From Phocoena phocoena (lineage: Eukaryota; Chordata; Mammalia; Artiodactyla; Phocoenidae), in contig NC_089222.1 of assembly GCF_963924675.1 (NCBI RefSeq), positions 140,607,281 through 140,671,280 on the forward strand: DNA of 64,000 nucleotides. The letters are read 5' to 3'. Below the pieces are notes generated by a model. It was not told the DNA's origin, searched no databases, and was given only the letters and a program-made list of their open reading frames with translations. The translations under genes and the position numbers were made by a program. Numbering within the stretch: position 1 is the stretch's first letter; each line of letters opens with the position of its first letter. Shown in pieces: positions 37,001-47,920 of this stretch.

Positions 37001-39455
37001 AAGGCTCCTCCCCTCTCCCCATCATTTTTCCTTTGGGAAAAGTGAACTGACAGGTTTGTTTCTCAAGAAACACTGACGTGAAAACTTACCTGTTGATTAT
37101 AACTGATGTCCCAAACCCAACTGGAGATAAAATTTGAACTGTTTTCATTAAAAAAAAATTTTAGGGCAAATCAAAATACAGACGCAGGTAAATAAAGAAA
37201 GAAAAATTTGGGCTTCCCTTTTGGCACAGTGGTTAAGAATCCGCCTGCCAATGCAGGGGACACGGGTTCGAGTCCTGGTCCAGGAAGATCCCACATGCCG
37301 TGGAGCAACTAAGCCCACATGCCACAACTACTGAGCCTGTGCCCTAGAGCCCGCGTGCTGCAACTACTGAAGCCCGTGGTCCTAGAGCCCGTGCTCTGCA
37401 ACGAGAAGCCATTGCAATGAGAAGCCCGTACACTGCAACGAAGAGTAGTCCCCACTCACAACTAGAGAAAGCCTGCACGCAGCAACGAAGACCCAAGACT
37501 GCCAATAAAAATAAATTTTTAAAAAAATTAAAGAAAAGGAAAATTTAAGAGAAAACAGGCATAGTATTCCAGCCAATCAGTTTATTTAAAAAAGCAAATA
37601 ATAAAACATGTAATAATAAATAGTACACTGTTCAAGCAGACTTTTTGCAACAAGAGCCACTATTTTTCCCGCCTACTCTTATTTCTCATACAGAATTATC
37701 CCATTCTTTTCTGGTGTAAGAAATTTCAAGTTGACATACTACGCCTACACCTTCCTTGAACCCTCTTAAAAAAGGATCACAAAACAGAACTTTCTATTGA
37801 AAAAACGTTAGGATTTTTACACTCAGCTCTGTACAATGTTTAAAGAAAGAAATGAAAGGAATCTTTGATTATGCAGTGTTTACCTTTCACCTACACTTTT
37901 AGAAAAGGGGTAATGACGATAAGGATTTTGGGGAGAGACTTCTAATAGCAAACTCTCACTTAAGTTTTGAGTAAACAGAAATTAATCACACCATGAATTT
38001 CCCCTGAAGAACAAGGAAGAGCTTTACAGAGGGTGGTATCAATGCTAAATCCAAACACAAAGTTACAAATAACATGCACACATTTAGCTTTTCCAACTTA
38101 AAAGTTTTCAAACCTACATATATATATCCAACAACTACCCAAAGACCGGCAATGTGAATAAAGCAATCATGAATCTATCCTAGAGCAGCAACCATCATAC
38201 TATTTACGATGAAATAACGTAGTGAACTCCTATACATATAATGGTATATAAAATACTTTTAGAAGACTGTTAATCATGTTTTCAGAGAACACAGCTCTTG
38301 ATCTACCCCTGGACATAAGATATGTCCCCCTACCTTGCCTCGAGCACCTTATATGCAAAAACTTACACATTCCCTATCTCCTGGCCTCAGTCCTAGCCTT
38401 GCTGATATTGTCAAAAGAGGAAGTACAAGCGTGCAACCAACAGAGGACCCCTAACCAAAACATACACAACACAAAGAATGGATTTCCCTGGTAAGCTAAA
38501 GTTATTCTTCAGTATTTTCAGCCGTCTTAAGCTTCCCAAATTCTGCAGCAGCATTAAGGTGATACATTATGTTCCCGTAAACCGGGATGATGACTACATC
38601 TACCGTATTTTACCCAAACCAGAAAAAACATTGTTTATTGAAGTTACTACAACATAGAATTAAAGTGATAAATAAGGTAACACTATGACTTTTTAGGAGA
38701 CTATGACATCAAACTGTAGTTGATTTTGAGATTCTCAAAGTCAAGATCTCAGCTGCTGGCAATGCGCGTTAGGTAGCACTGCAGCATTTCGAAGACACGA
38801 CGATCTCTTAAGGTGAGTGTGAAACCTACCTTTCCTGCCGCCTTTTTTGGCTTCGTTTCCACTTTTGCAGGAACCGGTTTCTGAAAGGCAAAGATAGCAC
38901 TGAGTTTCTTCCCTGGGTACGATCCCACGGAAAAGAGAGGTCAGGGGGCTCGCTTTACTTACAGCTGACAACCTCGCCGATCTCCTCTTGGGCTTTGGGA
39001 GAAAAAATGGAAAATGAGCAAGGAATGCGGGGTGCGGTGCAAACCGAAACCACCCCCGGGAGAGAAGAGGAGCGGGTTCTTACCTCCTCCTTCGCCGCCC
39101 CCTCGGCGGAGCTGACCTGCGGGAGAAAGCAGACGGCGAGTGGACGCAGCCCGCAAACAAAAGTGCCCGCGAGCCCAGCGCCCGCCCGCCCGCGAGAACA
39201 ATGCTCGGCCGCGTGACGTCAGCGGCTTCCCGCCGCCGCGTTCGAATCTCCCACCCTGCTCCTCGGGCCGCCGAACGTTCCAGAACGGCGCGCCCGGGGT
39301 CGCCGTGCGCCCTCCCGCCGCAGGTCCGGACGCCTCCCGGACCCAGCGCTGCCGAGAGCGCGGCGGGCCTGGGCCTCGCGGGGCGACGGGGCCGGCCGGG
39401 CGGCGGAGGGGGGCGTGTGAGGGCCGCGGCCGCCGCTCACCTTCCTCTTGGGCAT
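33989..39455 (-). CDS. HMGN1: HMGN1, nucleosome-binding high-mobility-group N protein, complete coding gene
   Basis: Six coding exons on the minus strand: 39455-39441, 39116-39084, 38992-38963, 38880-38830, 35785-35657 and 34036-33989 (TAA stop). All have AG/GT borders and all introns are phase 0 (15, 33, 30, 51, 129 and 48 nt). The joined product is 101 residues. It has the N-terminal MPKRK, the nucleosome-binding core RRSARLSA at residues 19-26, a Lys/Pro/Ala-rich middle that carries nuclear localisation signals, and an acidic C-terminal chromatin-unfolding tail ending AGEKEAKSD. Known role of the family: it binds nucleosome cores in the nucleus, competes with linker histone and loosens chromatin. 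Human HMGN1 is 100 residues; the extra residue lies in exon 4 (KPVPAKVE) and resembles the bovine protein. Because introns are present, this is the functional locus and not one of the common processed HMGN copies. The first ATG lies in a CpG island, as expected. Confidence 0.97.
34037..35656 (-). other. HMGN1 intron 5
   Basis: A 1.6-kb, A/T-rich intron with several A or T runs (for example 35012-35027 and 35255-35271). No SINE or other gene is seen in it. Confidence 0.8.
35657..35785 (-). CDS. HMGN1: HMGN1 coding exon 5
   Basis: 129 nt encoding 43 residues (44-86), from DKSSDKKVQTKG through the acidic stretch NQETKEDLPAENGE. Acceptor TGTCACAG. The donor is GTCAGA, a weaker match than the usual GTRAGT, but the reading frame and family alignment fix the border. 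Confidence 0.96.
35786..38829 (-). other. HMGN1 intron 4
   Basis: A 3.0-kb A/T-rich intron, the longest of the gene. It holds one SINE in antisense orientation to HMGN1 (37,209-37,525). Otherwise no repeat or coding feature is recognised. Confidence 0.8.
37209..37525 (+). mobile_element. SINE form A in HMGN1 intron 4
   Basis: GGGCTTCCCTTTTGGCACAG to GACCCAAGACTGCC and an A/T tail. It lies antisense to the HMGN1 transcript. Confidence 0.92.
38830..38880 (-). CDS. HMGN1: HMGN1 coding exon 4
   Basis: 51 nt encoding 17 residues from KPVPAKVE to AAGK (27-43), rich in Lys, Pro and Ala. The acceptor CCTTTCAG and donor GTAGGT are clear. Human has 16 residues here, so this exon carries the one-codon length difference. 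Confidence 0.96.
38963..38992 (-). CDS. HMGN1: HMGN1 coding exon 3, nucleosome-binding core
   Basis: 30 nt encoding PKRRSARLSA, residues 17-26. This is the invariant HMGN nucleosome-binding core that contacts the H2A-H2B acidic patch in the known family. The acceptor reads CCCAAAG and the donor GTAAGT. The flanking introns are only 91 and 82 bp. Confidence 0.97.
39084..39116 (-). CDS. HMGN1: HMGN1 coding exon 2
   Basis: 33 nt encoding VSSAEGAAKEE, residues 6-16. Acceptor CTCCCGCAG and donor GTAAGA. It leads into the nucleosome-binding domain. Confidence 0.96.
39441..39455 (-). CDS. HMGN1: HMGN1 coding exon 1 (MPKRK)
   Basis: The first five codons are followed by a GTGAGC donor. The start lies inside the CpG island, and the 5' untranslated region continues to higher coordinates, probably 150-200 bases. 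The transcription start cannot be fixed from sequence alone. Confidence 0.95.
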
Positions 39456-39694
39456 CGTCGCGGCAGGGCGGGCGCGTGCCGGGTGCCTGCGGGCCGCGGC
39501 GCGCCGAGAGCCTTCGCGAACCTGGGCTGCCTGGCCGCTGCCGCTCCTCCCGCCGCCCGAGCTGCTGGGACCCGCGGCGGGGGCGGTGGGAGAACCGGAT
39601 GGAACCGGATTGGGAGCCCGCCCCCTCCTCCCCCCGCGTCCCCCAGCCGCGGGCTCCCCCTCCCCGTCGGCCGGGCCGCCCCCCGCCCCCGCCC

Positions 39695-39699
39695 ATTGG
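39695..39699 (-). promoter_or_regulatory. CCAAT box upstream of HMGN1
   Basis: ATTGG on the plus strand reads CCAAT in the HMGN1 direction, about 240 bases before the start codon and next to a CCCCGCCCCC GC-box-like run. This is a typical NF-Y position for a CpG promoter with a 150-190-base 5' UTR. It is motif evidence only. Confidence 0.5.
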
Positions 39700-40216
39700 C
39701 TACGGGGCCCACCGCGCCGCGGCCCGGGCCCCGAATAGGTGAGGCGGGCCGTCACTCGACCACTGCGCCCCGCCCCCGCTCTCGGCGCCCCTACCCGCCC
39801 GCCGTCTCGCAGGGCCCCAGACCCAGGCGAGGGGGCGGGGCCCCACAGGCAGCTCTCGCCTCACGGTAGTTTGTTTGAAGCTGAGCTGCAAAGTGCGGTC
39901 TGCGCGCCGATTGGCGGAGGCCCGCCACGTGGTTGCCGGGTGAGCCCGCTCACCACCCTGCTGGATACCTGAGCGCCCGTCAGCTCCCGGAAAGCCCCAG
40001 GATAGGGTCTCTCCCCTCTAGGGTCAATTGGATCTCACAGACTGGGAAGGGAGAGACAACAGGTTCAAGTACGAACCAATTTCTCCCAACTCAGTCAGTG
40101 AGAAAGGCTATCTAATAGGTCTCCCGTCTTGCCTGCGGGAAATGGGTCCTAGTGCGCAGGAGCGGGAAGGGGGGCCGTGGGAAGGAAAGTCGGCGCGGGC
40201 ACGCGCGGGTGTCCAG

Positions 40217-40227
40217 TGCGCAGGCGC
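40217..40227. promoter_or_regulatory. NRF1-like site in HMGN1 CpG island
   Basis: TGCGCAGGCGC, one base off the NRF1 consensus YGCGCAYGCGCR. An identical 11-mer lies in the GET1 promoter and in the GET1 intron-1 repeat. Confidence 0.4.
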
Positions 40228-40952
40228 GGGTCTCTGCGAAGGCCATGGAATTGCGGCCCGGCTACCATACAAGGTTGCTCGCGGTCCGGCCTTTCTGTAG
40301 CTTCTTTTAAGTCATCCGTCCTTTGGGGGGCCGGGGGTGCAGGCGGTTTGTCTCAGGAGCATAGTGGGCGTCTGAGTCCCGGCCCCCACCGGCCCTAGTA
40401 CGCGGACCCACTCTCAGACCCCCTGGCCGGCTGATCTACTCCTGTGCAGAAGTGAAACAGGAAGCACGCCCATCCGGCTCCTGCCTGTTTTTTAACCACG
40501 TGGCTCACCTAAGCACCTTTCTGAGGTGGAAAGAGCTTCAGGCTGGGGGGGTCTGAGCTGGGAACCCCGGAACCTGTGAGGTCACATGTTACCCAGTTTC
40601 TTTAGTGAATAAGAAAATTATGTTTAGAAGGACTGATTCAGTTGGGTTAATGCAGAAAAAGGTTTTAATCGGAAAATTGTCAGCTGGAATTCATGGAGAA
40701 GAAGAAGAGAAAATTCATGGAGTACTTTGAGTCTGAAAATTTGGAAACAGACTAAATGTCCACCATTTGAAAGGCCCGGAGAAACTATGACACCTTCACC
40801 TTCACGTAGTAGATTAATGAGCTACGTATTTTAGTCATTCGAAAAAGAATGAGGCCGCTCTTCACGGAAGAATTGAATTTTGAAAACCACTAGTCAGACT
40901 CTGACTCCTGATCAGTATCTCTAGTGCCTTCCCTTCTCATTCAAGAAATTAT

Positions 40953-41062
40953 TGGACTTCCCTAGTGGTCCAGTGGTTAAGACTCTGCGCTTCCACTGCA
41001 GGGGTGGCGGGTTTCTGGTGGGGGGTCTACGATCCCGCATGCTGCGCTGCGCCGCCAAAAAA
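40953..41062 (+). mobile_element. SINE form C
   Basis: GGACTTCCCTAGTGGTCCAG to GCTGCGCCGCC and an A run, 0.6 kb beyond the HMGN1 CpG island. Confidence 0.87.
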
Positions 41063-41089
41063 AAAGAAAATAAAATCTCAAGTCCTTAA

Positions 41090-41815
41090 AGTGACATATA
41101 CTCCTCTGCCATCTGGCCCACTTCAAACGGTTTTCACCGCTCCTTCCCTCGGTTCACCTTCCCAGCCTCAAGTAGGCGGGGCAGTCCTGCTTCAGGACTT
41201 GTCGCCTGCTGCTCCCTCTGCCTGGAATGCTTCATGCACTGCGTCAGACCAGCGCTGCTCTATTCCTCATCCCCTTTGGATCTTTGCACAGATGTCACCA
41301 TCTCATTGAGGCCTTTCTTGGCCTTTCAGTTTAGGATTGCAGCTCCGCATCTCCAGTTATCTGCACAGCATCTATTGAGACTAAATAGCTATATTGAAGT
41401 ATAAAGTTATACGTTCATTGTATATTTCAGGAAGATGCACAAGGACGTGGTGCCAGTGGTTGCCTTTGGGAAGAACAATTGGGGGGAGTAGGGCAAGATG
41501 GAAATTTATCCTTTTCTCTCTCTCTCTTTTTTTTTTTTTTTTGCTGAGAACACTAAGTTTTTTCTTTTCTTCTTCTTGAGATCCATTCTGGCAATCCTGT
41601 CCCTCTCTAATCTCCCCTTTTTCTGTTTCTTCCTTTCACATCACCTTGCATATTTCCTTTATGGCTCTGATCACATTCTGTAATTGCTTTATGTGCTTAG
41701 TTATTTGTTGCCTGTCTCCCTCACAGGAGTATGAGTTCCATGAGGGTAGGAGCCCTGTTAATCTTGACACCACTTAATTCCCAGAAACTATTACATGTTT
41801 GTTGAATTAGTAATT
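41090..41815 (+). repeat. L2 LINE 3' end
   Basis: CTGCCTGGAATGCTTCATG, GATGTCACCATCTCATTGAGG, GAGGGTAGGAGCCCTG, CATGTTTGTTGAATTAG. Confidence 0.75.
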
Positions 41816-41817
41816 TT

Positions 41818-41935
41818 TTAAAATTGAAGTATAGTTGATTTACAGTGTTGTGTTAGTTTCAGGTGTACAGCACAGTGATTCATTTATACATATACATATA
41901 TTCTTTTTCAGATGCTTTTCCCTTATAGGTTACTT
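41818..41935 (-). repeat. L1 3' end
   Basis: AAATTGAAGTATAGTTGATT and TAGTTTCAGGTGTACAGC. Confidence 0.75.
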
Positions 41936-42377
41936 TTCTTTATTTTTCCCCTCTCCTATTTGCATTAAAAAATGATAGCATCAGAGAGTCCAAGTTTGTG
42001 GCACAAACATGTAGTGAGCACCTTCCCTGTGCCAGTCATTGTGATAGGCCCTGGGGTAGAGAGACTGAAGGCAGGACACTGTTCCCAAGGACTTGGGGTG
42101 GTAGTTTAATGGAGAGAATAAAGTACACAAATTGGCCTGGCCTACTAAGGGAAAGGGGAAGCCAGAGGAAGAGGGACAGCACATCTCAAGGCGTGCAGAC
42201 TTAACAGAGCGTGACGGCCGTCCAGAGCCCTCAGAATGGCACGGATGGGCCCATCGATGGTGGAAAGTGAAGATTAAAGAAAAGAGGCAGAAAAAAGAAG
42301 GGCAGCCTGCAGAAAGCATTTGATGCCAGGCTAAGGGGTTTGGCCATTATCCAAGGAGTGGGAGACATTGCAAGGTT

Positions 42378-42518
42378 TGGGTTTTTTTGTTTTGTTTGTT
42401 TTGTTTTGTTTTCTGCTGTGCGGTTTGCGGGATCTTAGTTCCCTGACCAGGGACTGAACCCGGGCCCTCAGCAGTGAGAGTTCGGAGTCCTCACCGCTGG
42501 ACCGCCAGGGAATCCCGT
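42378..42518 (-). mobile_element. SINE form C
   Basis: GTTTT-rich tail, GCGGTTTGCGGGATCTTAG, and GGACCGCCAGGGAATCCC head. Confidence 0.87.
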
Positions 42519-42719
42519 ACGGTCTTAATCAAGAGATGATGTGCTGAGATCTCAACCTCATGAAGATCTTTCTCCCATGAGAACTGAAGATGCACTAGGC
42601 CAGAGGTGAGAGACTTGCGGCCTACAGATGTTTGCTTTGGTCGGGATTTTTTTAAAGTTGCCAAAACAAGCACATGGAGCAACCGAGAACACAGTAGGGA
42701 AACTGTTAGTATCTTTTCA

Positions 42720-43460
42720 AAGCTAAACAGATACTCCATGACTCGGTAATGCCACTCCTAGAAACATACCCAACAAAAATGCTTAGGCCTGTTCACAAGA
42801 AGACATGAAATAGAATATTCATATCTGAGCTATTTTATAGGCCCAAACTGGCAGCAACTTGAATGCCCACCAACAGGAGAATGGATGAATAAATGGAAAA
42901 GTATGAACAGTAAGAAATAGCTGTCTGCAACTGCACACAAGAGGTGGATGAATCTCACAGGCACAATGTTGAGAGAGAGATGCCAGACCACAGTACTTGT
43001 GATCCTGTTCGTACACTGTACTAAGGCAGGCACAATGAATCTAGTCTGTCTGAAGTCAGGATAGTAGTGGGGGTAGGTGGGGGGGCAGTGACTGGAACAG
43101 AGCAGCGGAGGGCTTTAGGGAGCTGGCCATCTTCCATTTCTTTTTTTTTTTTTTTTTGCGGTACGCGGGCCTCTCCCGTTGCGGAGCACAGGCTCCGGAC
43201 GCGCAGGCTCAGCGGCCATGGCTCACGGGCCCAGCCGCTCCGTGGCATGTGGGATCTTCCCGGACCAGGGCATGAACCTGTGTCCCCTGCATCAGCAGGC
43301 GGACTCTCAACCACTGCGCCACCAGGGAAGCCCCATCTTCCATTTCTTGATCTGGGTGTTACTTGTACTGCTGTGTTCGCCTTGTGAATATTCATCGAGC
43401 TGTGCACTTAATGTATACATTTCTGGCTAGATATCAGCAGTAAAGTTGTAAAGACTTTTT
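42720..43460 (+). repeat. L1 3' end, split by a SINE
   Basis: CCTAGAAACATACCCAAC, CTGGCAGCAACTTGAATGCC, ATGTTGAGAGAGAGATGCC, then after 43,348 GATCTGGGTGTTACTTG. Confidence 0.8.
43143..43332 (-). mobile_element. SINE form B inside L1 tail
   Basis: It lacks about 20 bp of the 3' body. A perfect 16-bp duplication CCATCTTCCATTTCTT flanks it (43127-43142, 43333-43348). Confidence 0.95.
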
Positions 43461-43772
43461 CGGCAACATGTCAAAATCAGATGATTTCACATACAAATTG
43501 AGCTCTTCAGCTTCTCCTGGCCTCCCTTGTGTGTGCGTTCCACAGGCTGCACTTGACCTTGTAACTTGCAAGGAGGCTTCCTTTCTCCAGAGTGCCAGGG
43601 CCCCAGTGCTGCTGATTTTTCTCACCTGTGTCTTCTGCCGAGCCTCCAAAGGCAGTTTGAGAGGCCTGTGTGTGAGCGTGCATAATTATAGATGCCACCT
43701 TTTATATTTCTGTTTATTTTTGGAAGAAATATTTATGTGGCTCAAAATTCCAAGTGCAAAATGATTGCTGAG

Positions 43773-43949
43773 GGCTTCCCTGGTGGCGCAGTGGTTGAGA
43801 GTCCGCCTGCCGATGCAGGGGACACGGGTTCGTGCCCTGGTCCGGAAAGATCCCATATGCCGCAGAGTGGCTGGGCCCATGAGCCGGTGCTCCGCAATGA
43901 GAGGGGCCGAAGCAGTGAGAGGCCCGCGTACCAAAAAAAAAAAAAAAAG
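43773..43949 (+). mobile_element. SINE form B, internally deleted
   Basis: GGGCTTCCCTGGTGGCGCAG to GAGGCCCGCGTACC and an A run. About 25 bp around GCCATGGCCGCTGAGCC is missing. Confidence 0.9.
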
Positions 43950-44913
43950 CTTGCTGAGAAGTCTCCATTCCACTTCTGTCCCCCCAGATGTCTGGTTCTC
44001 TCAAGGAGGAGCCAATGTTGCTGCTTCTTGTGGATCCTTCCAGACGTATTTTACGCACATACAAGCAAATATGTGTGTATATATATATTTTTTTCTTCCT
44101 TTTTCTCATTTTTCACACTGTTTGACAACTTGCACTTTTCACTTAATGGAGTTTGTTTCCTATGAGTACTTATAAGATTCCTCCTTTTTATTGCTGCATG
44201 TAGTCCACTGTATAGATGTGCCAAACATTTTAAAACCAATTCTCTATTGACTGGACTTTTCGAATTGTGCCCAGTCTTTCGTTCCCACAAAGGACGCTGC
44301 AGTGAATAACCACGTACGTACACATCACGTGGCACATTGTATAAAACAACAAAATGTTCTTACAAGTCCTGACTTAAATTATTTCTATTATAGAGCTCAC
44401 TTAGGTCTTTGAAAACTTAAGATAAGGTTGGAATGTTTAATGCTTAGAGGTTTTAAACAACTATAAACCTAAAACTAACTTTTGAACCCCCAAATCTCTA
44501 CAAAACCAATAAACTTTAAACCAACAGCATTAACATGAAGAATGAGTTTTGCTAAAAGCAAACTGCTGCACGCCTATGGTGTTTGTCCCATATGATCTCT
44601 GTGGTGTTTGTTCTGGCACCTTATGTGTACAATTGACAAGCGATCATTCATTCAGCCCTTTGTGGTGTGACTTAGGTTTCGTGTGATATAGATAACACCA
44701 TTTATGAATTAAAATCATCTATAATTTTATAGATGCTTTTACAATTACCTGTAAAACTGTGGAAAGCTGGCCCCACTTGGGGCCAAACCTAAACACGCAC
44801 CCAACACAGGCACAAAAATAGGCAAAGCTTGGTCAAAAGTAGCAGTCTATGCTGGGTGATCCTGGATGTCGATGATCACCTGAACACACAAAATTTTAAA
44901 AAAATCCCCAAGA

Positions 44914-45120
44914 GGGCTTCCCTGGTGGCGCAGTGGTTGAGAGTCCGCCTGCCGATGCAGGGGACACGGGTTTGTGCCCTGGTCCGGGAAGATCCCACAT
45001 GCCACGGAGCGGCTGGGCCCGTGAGCCATGGCCGCTGAGCCTGCGCGTCCGGAGCCTGTGCTCCGCAACGGGAGAGGCCACAACAGTGAGAGGCCCGCGT
45101 ACCGCAAAAAAAAAAAAAAG
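44914..45120 (+). mobile_element. SINE form B
   Basis: Full-length with a 12-bp duplication AAATCCCCAAGA (44902-44913, 45121-45132). Confidence 0.95.
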
Positions 45121-45264
45121 AAATCCCCAAGAACCTTCAGGACCTTTGTATACATTCACAGAAGTATGCTTACCACCACTCCACCCCGGGGTCCACGTGT
45201 CCCGCTTTGGAAAATCACGCGTTGATTCAGCCTGGTCGATGAGGAGGTGATTGCAGGGATTTTA

Positions 45265-45400
45265 GTTTATTTTATTCATTTATTTATTTTGGCTGCACCA
45301 TGCAGCATACAGGATCTTATTTCCTAACCAGGAATGAAGCTGTGCCCGCTGCAGTGGAAGCGTGGAGTCCTAACCACTGGACCACCAGGGAAGTCTCTCA
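45265..45400 (-). mobile_element. SINE form C
   Basis: GGCTGCACCATGCAGCATAC to GGACCACCAGGGAAGTC. Confidence 0.85.
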
Positions 45401-45479
45401 TTTTTTTTTTTCCTAGGGATTTCAGAAAAAAGAATTACAAGCATAATGTAGGGCAGAATTGGTGGTGATAGACAAAGTT

Positions 45480-45610
45480 AAACAGTTTGCCTACCCCACA
45501 CCAGGTGCTGTCCTAGACCTAGGGATATAGTGGTGAACACAAGAGTCAAGTTGCCTGTCCTCGTGGGGCTTCCATTCTAGTGGGAGTACAAATAAAAAAG
45601 GTAATGAGAT
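45480..45610 (+). repeat. L2 fragment
   Basis: CACCAGGTGCTGTCCTAG, GGATATAGTGGTGAACAC, GGGGCTTCCATTCTAGTGGG. Confidence 0.65.
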
Positions 45611-47158
45611 TCCTTCACAGGGTGACAGTGCCTTGAAGGAAGAAAACTGTCACAATATAGAATGTGCTGGAGGCACGCTGAATGGGGCTAGTAGATGGGA
45701 TAGTCAGGAGGGGTCTCTGGGGAGAGAAGTGAAGGGTAAGATGACCTGGCCTCTGGGGGATCTGAGGGAGAAGCCTCTGGACAGAGGAGACAGCTCCTAC
45801 AAAGGTCCTGAGGTAGGATTGACCTTGGCGTGTTGGAAGGAGAGATTAATTAACTACGTGTTGTAGTTAGAGAAGAAAGCAGTGGCCAGGATGTGAGGGC
45901 AGAGGCGGAGCTATGAAGGGGACTTATGTCACTGATCTGGACTCCAAGTAGAGGTCAGGCTGAGAGGTTGGGATGTGAAGTCTTGTTGCTGGGAGGGGGC
46001 ATGGGACAGCAGAGGAGACATTTGAATGTTGTCTAGGCAATGAGTGAATAGGATGTTGGCTGTGGGGATGGAGATCAGTGGAGGGAGGGATTTGGGATGT
46101 GTTTTGGTGGAGGTAACTGGCAGGATTCTTCAGTGGATTGGGTGGGAGGGAGAGGAGAGAGAGTTTTGGCTAGGAGTAATAGAAACCCAAATCAGCATAA
46201 ACAGTAAGAAGGTGGATTATCTCCCATGACAGAGTGTTCCAGACTGGGGGATTCAGCGGCTTACTGTATTATCACAGTCTCAGGTTCTTTTCTGCCTTTT
46301 GCTGTGCTCCTGGCTGCTATAGACTCCTTCTTCTGAGTTGGCTTCATCCTCAGTCTGGAAGTGCAATTCCAGATGTCACATCCAGATTTATAGCATCCAG
46401 GCAAAGCATGTCTCTTTTCCCAGAAGCCCTCACTCGATTGCCTTTACTTACTGGTCAGAACTGGGTCACATGCAAGGGGGGATGGGATACTCTTAGAGCA
46501 AATCAAGTCCACCCCTCGAGTCGGGGGTAGGGCCAGGAGTAGAGGGCGTGGATGCCTGAACAAAATAAGGGCCCCGTGAGGAAGGACAAAGAAGGGAATG
46601 GGCTGATCATCATCTGTGTCCGGTAGGCTGTGTCGATGGGGAGCCACTCACCAGGTTGGGGACACAGGGGGCTTGAGGGGAAGCAGGTGGGTTTGGTGTT
46701 GACACATTGAGTTTGAGGTGCTTAGGGAACGTCCAGTGTTCAGCAGGCAGTTGGATCTATAGGTCTGGAGCTCTGGGGAAGGACACAGCTGAAAGAAGTG
46801 ATGTGCTGTGAGGGCTGAGACCACAGGTATGTGGATAGTCAAATAGGGATTGGAAAGTGTCTACTACACTGACAACTAAGGATGTCACCCACTGTCCTGA
46901 TGGAGTAGTTTCAGTGAGCGGTAGGGAGGGAACCAGACTTAAGTTAAAGAGAGTAGAAAGGGAGAAGTGGGAAGAGTTCCAGACCCTACTGCGCTGTGCT
47001 GAATTGTACTGTATCCCAAGAAGCCCAGTCTCTGGGCCAGTTTGTCCATGTGGTGAAGATGGAAGATAAACTAGGGCAGGTGTGAGCCTGTGAGTAAAAG
47101 GTGCGAAGGGAGATGATGGTCAGAGCACTTGAATGCCTATTGTTCACTACCCTGCTGG
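45611..47158. other. Purine-rich low-copy DNA left of the GET1 relic
   Basis: Long G/A-rich runs with GGGATGTGAAG-like phrases suggest very old repeat remains, but I cannot name a family. No gene seen. Confidence 0.4.
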
Positions 47159-47323
47159 ATATCCAAGTTGCTGCAGAAAGATGAGATGCAAAGGACGCAG
47201 ATAAAAGCAAAGATACAGGCCCTGATACAGGAGCTCTCAAGGACCACTATGCTCAATGAGTTGGCCAGAAATGCCCCAACACAAACAAAGAGCCCAAAGA
47301 TGACCAATAGACATAGAACTTAC
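47159..47323 (+). pseudogene. Relic of GET1 exon 2 (coiled-coil segment)
   Basis: This 165-bp stretch aligns without any gap to all 55 codons of GET1 exon 2 (63797-63961). By hand count 107 of 165 bases and 24 of 55 residues match, including LLQKD, IQ, QELS, and NELAR for DEFAR. There is no in-frame stop, but the initial ATG is ATA. Neither border keeps an AG acceptor or GT donor (GG and CC/AT instead). I saw no convincing similarity to exon 1 or exon 3 on either side, so it may be a duplicated exon or the only readable part of an old processed copy. It lies 7.4 kb upstream of GET1 in the same orientation. It is unlikely to encode a protein. Confidence 0.7.
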
Positions 47324-47554
47324 CATGCAGTATATATTTCTAGCCTGCTTGCAAACTTTATGGATACATGACTATATAAATACTTGTTATTAGATAAGAT
47401 CATTGGAATTATTGTTACAAGCTTTCCCTTCCAGCAGTCCACAGTATCGATTGTTATTTTAGAAAGAACACTAAGAAAAAAATTGGAAACTGGAAAATTG
47501 TCACATTATTCTTTCCTGCTCCCTAGTTGAGTTTGGCTTTCCAAATATCAAAAG

Positions 47555-47920
47555 GAAATGTCTTAATCTGTTCGGGCTGGTATAACAGAAATGCCATAGA
47601 CTGGATGGCTTATAAACAGTAGAAATATATTTCTCACCATTCTGGAGGCTAGAAAACTCAAGATCAAGGTGCTGGCAGATTCATTGTCTGGTGAGAACCC
47701 ACTTCCTGGTTCATAGATGGCTGTCTTGAGCTGTGTCCTCAAGTGGCAGGAGGGGGAAAGCAGCTCTCTGGGGTCTCTTTTATAAGGGCACTAATCCTAT
47801 TCATGAAGGCTCCACACCCATGACCTAATCACCCCAAAGGCCCCACCTCCTAACACCATCACATGAAGGATTATATTTCAACTTTTGAATTTTGGAGGAA
47901 CACAAATATTCCGTCTATAG
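47555..47920 (-). mobile_element. MaLR-type LTR
   Basis: Reverse-strand copy of the family seen at 16.5 kb: TTAATCTGTTCGGGCTGG, CTGGAGGCTAGAAAACTC, CTCTTTTATAAGGGCAC and CATGACCTAATCACC, ending near CCGTCTATAGCAGG. Confidence 0.8.

Larger units (their letters stand above)
39100..40420. promoter_or_regulatory. CpG-island promoter of HMGN1
   Basis: A dense run of CpG covers HMGN1 exons 1-2 and about 1 kb upstream, in sharp contrast to the A/T-rich surroundings. There is no TATA box near the start codon. On the minus strand there is a CCAAT box at 39699-39695 with a GC-box-like C-rich run beside it, and a second CCAAT at 39914-39910. A TGCGCAGGCGC site lies at 40217-40227. The upstream part (40.13-40.33 kb) is CpG-rich enough to be a second start, possibly for a divergent transcript, but no gene is seen there. 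Confidence 0.85.

Noticed and set aside
38959..39891. Frames of 180-245 codons across the HMGN1 CpG island
   Set aside because: High GC removes stop codons. The Arg/Gly/Pro/Ala composition and overlap in all frames mark them as compositional; the true HMGN1 exons read through part of the area.
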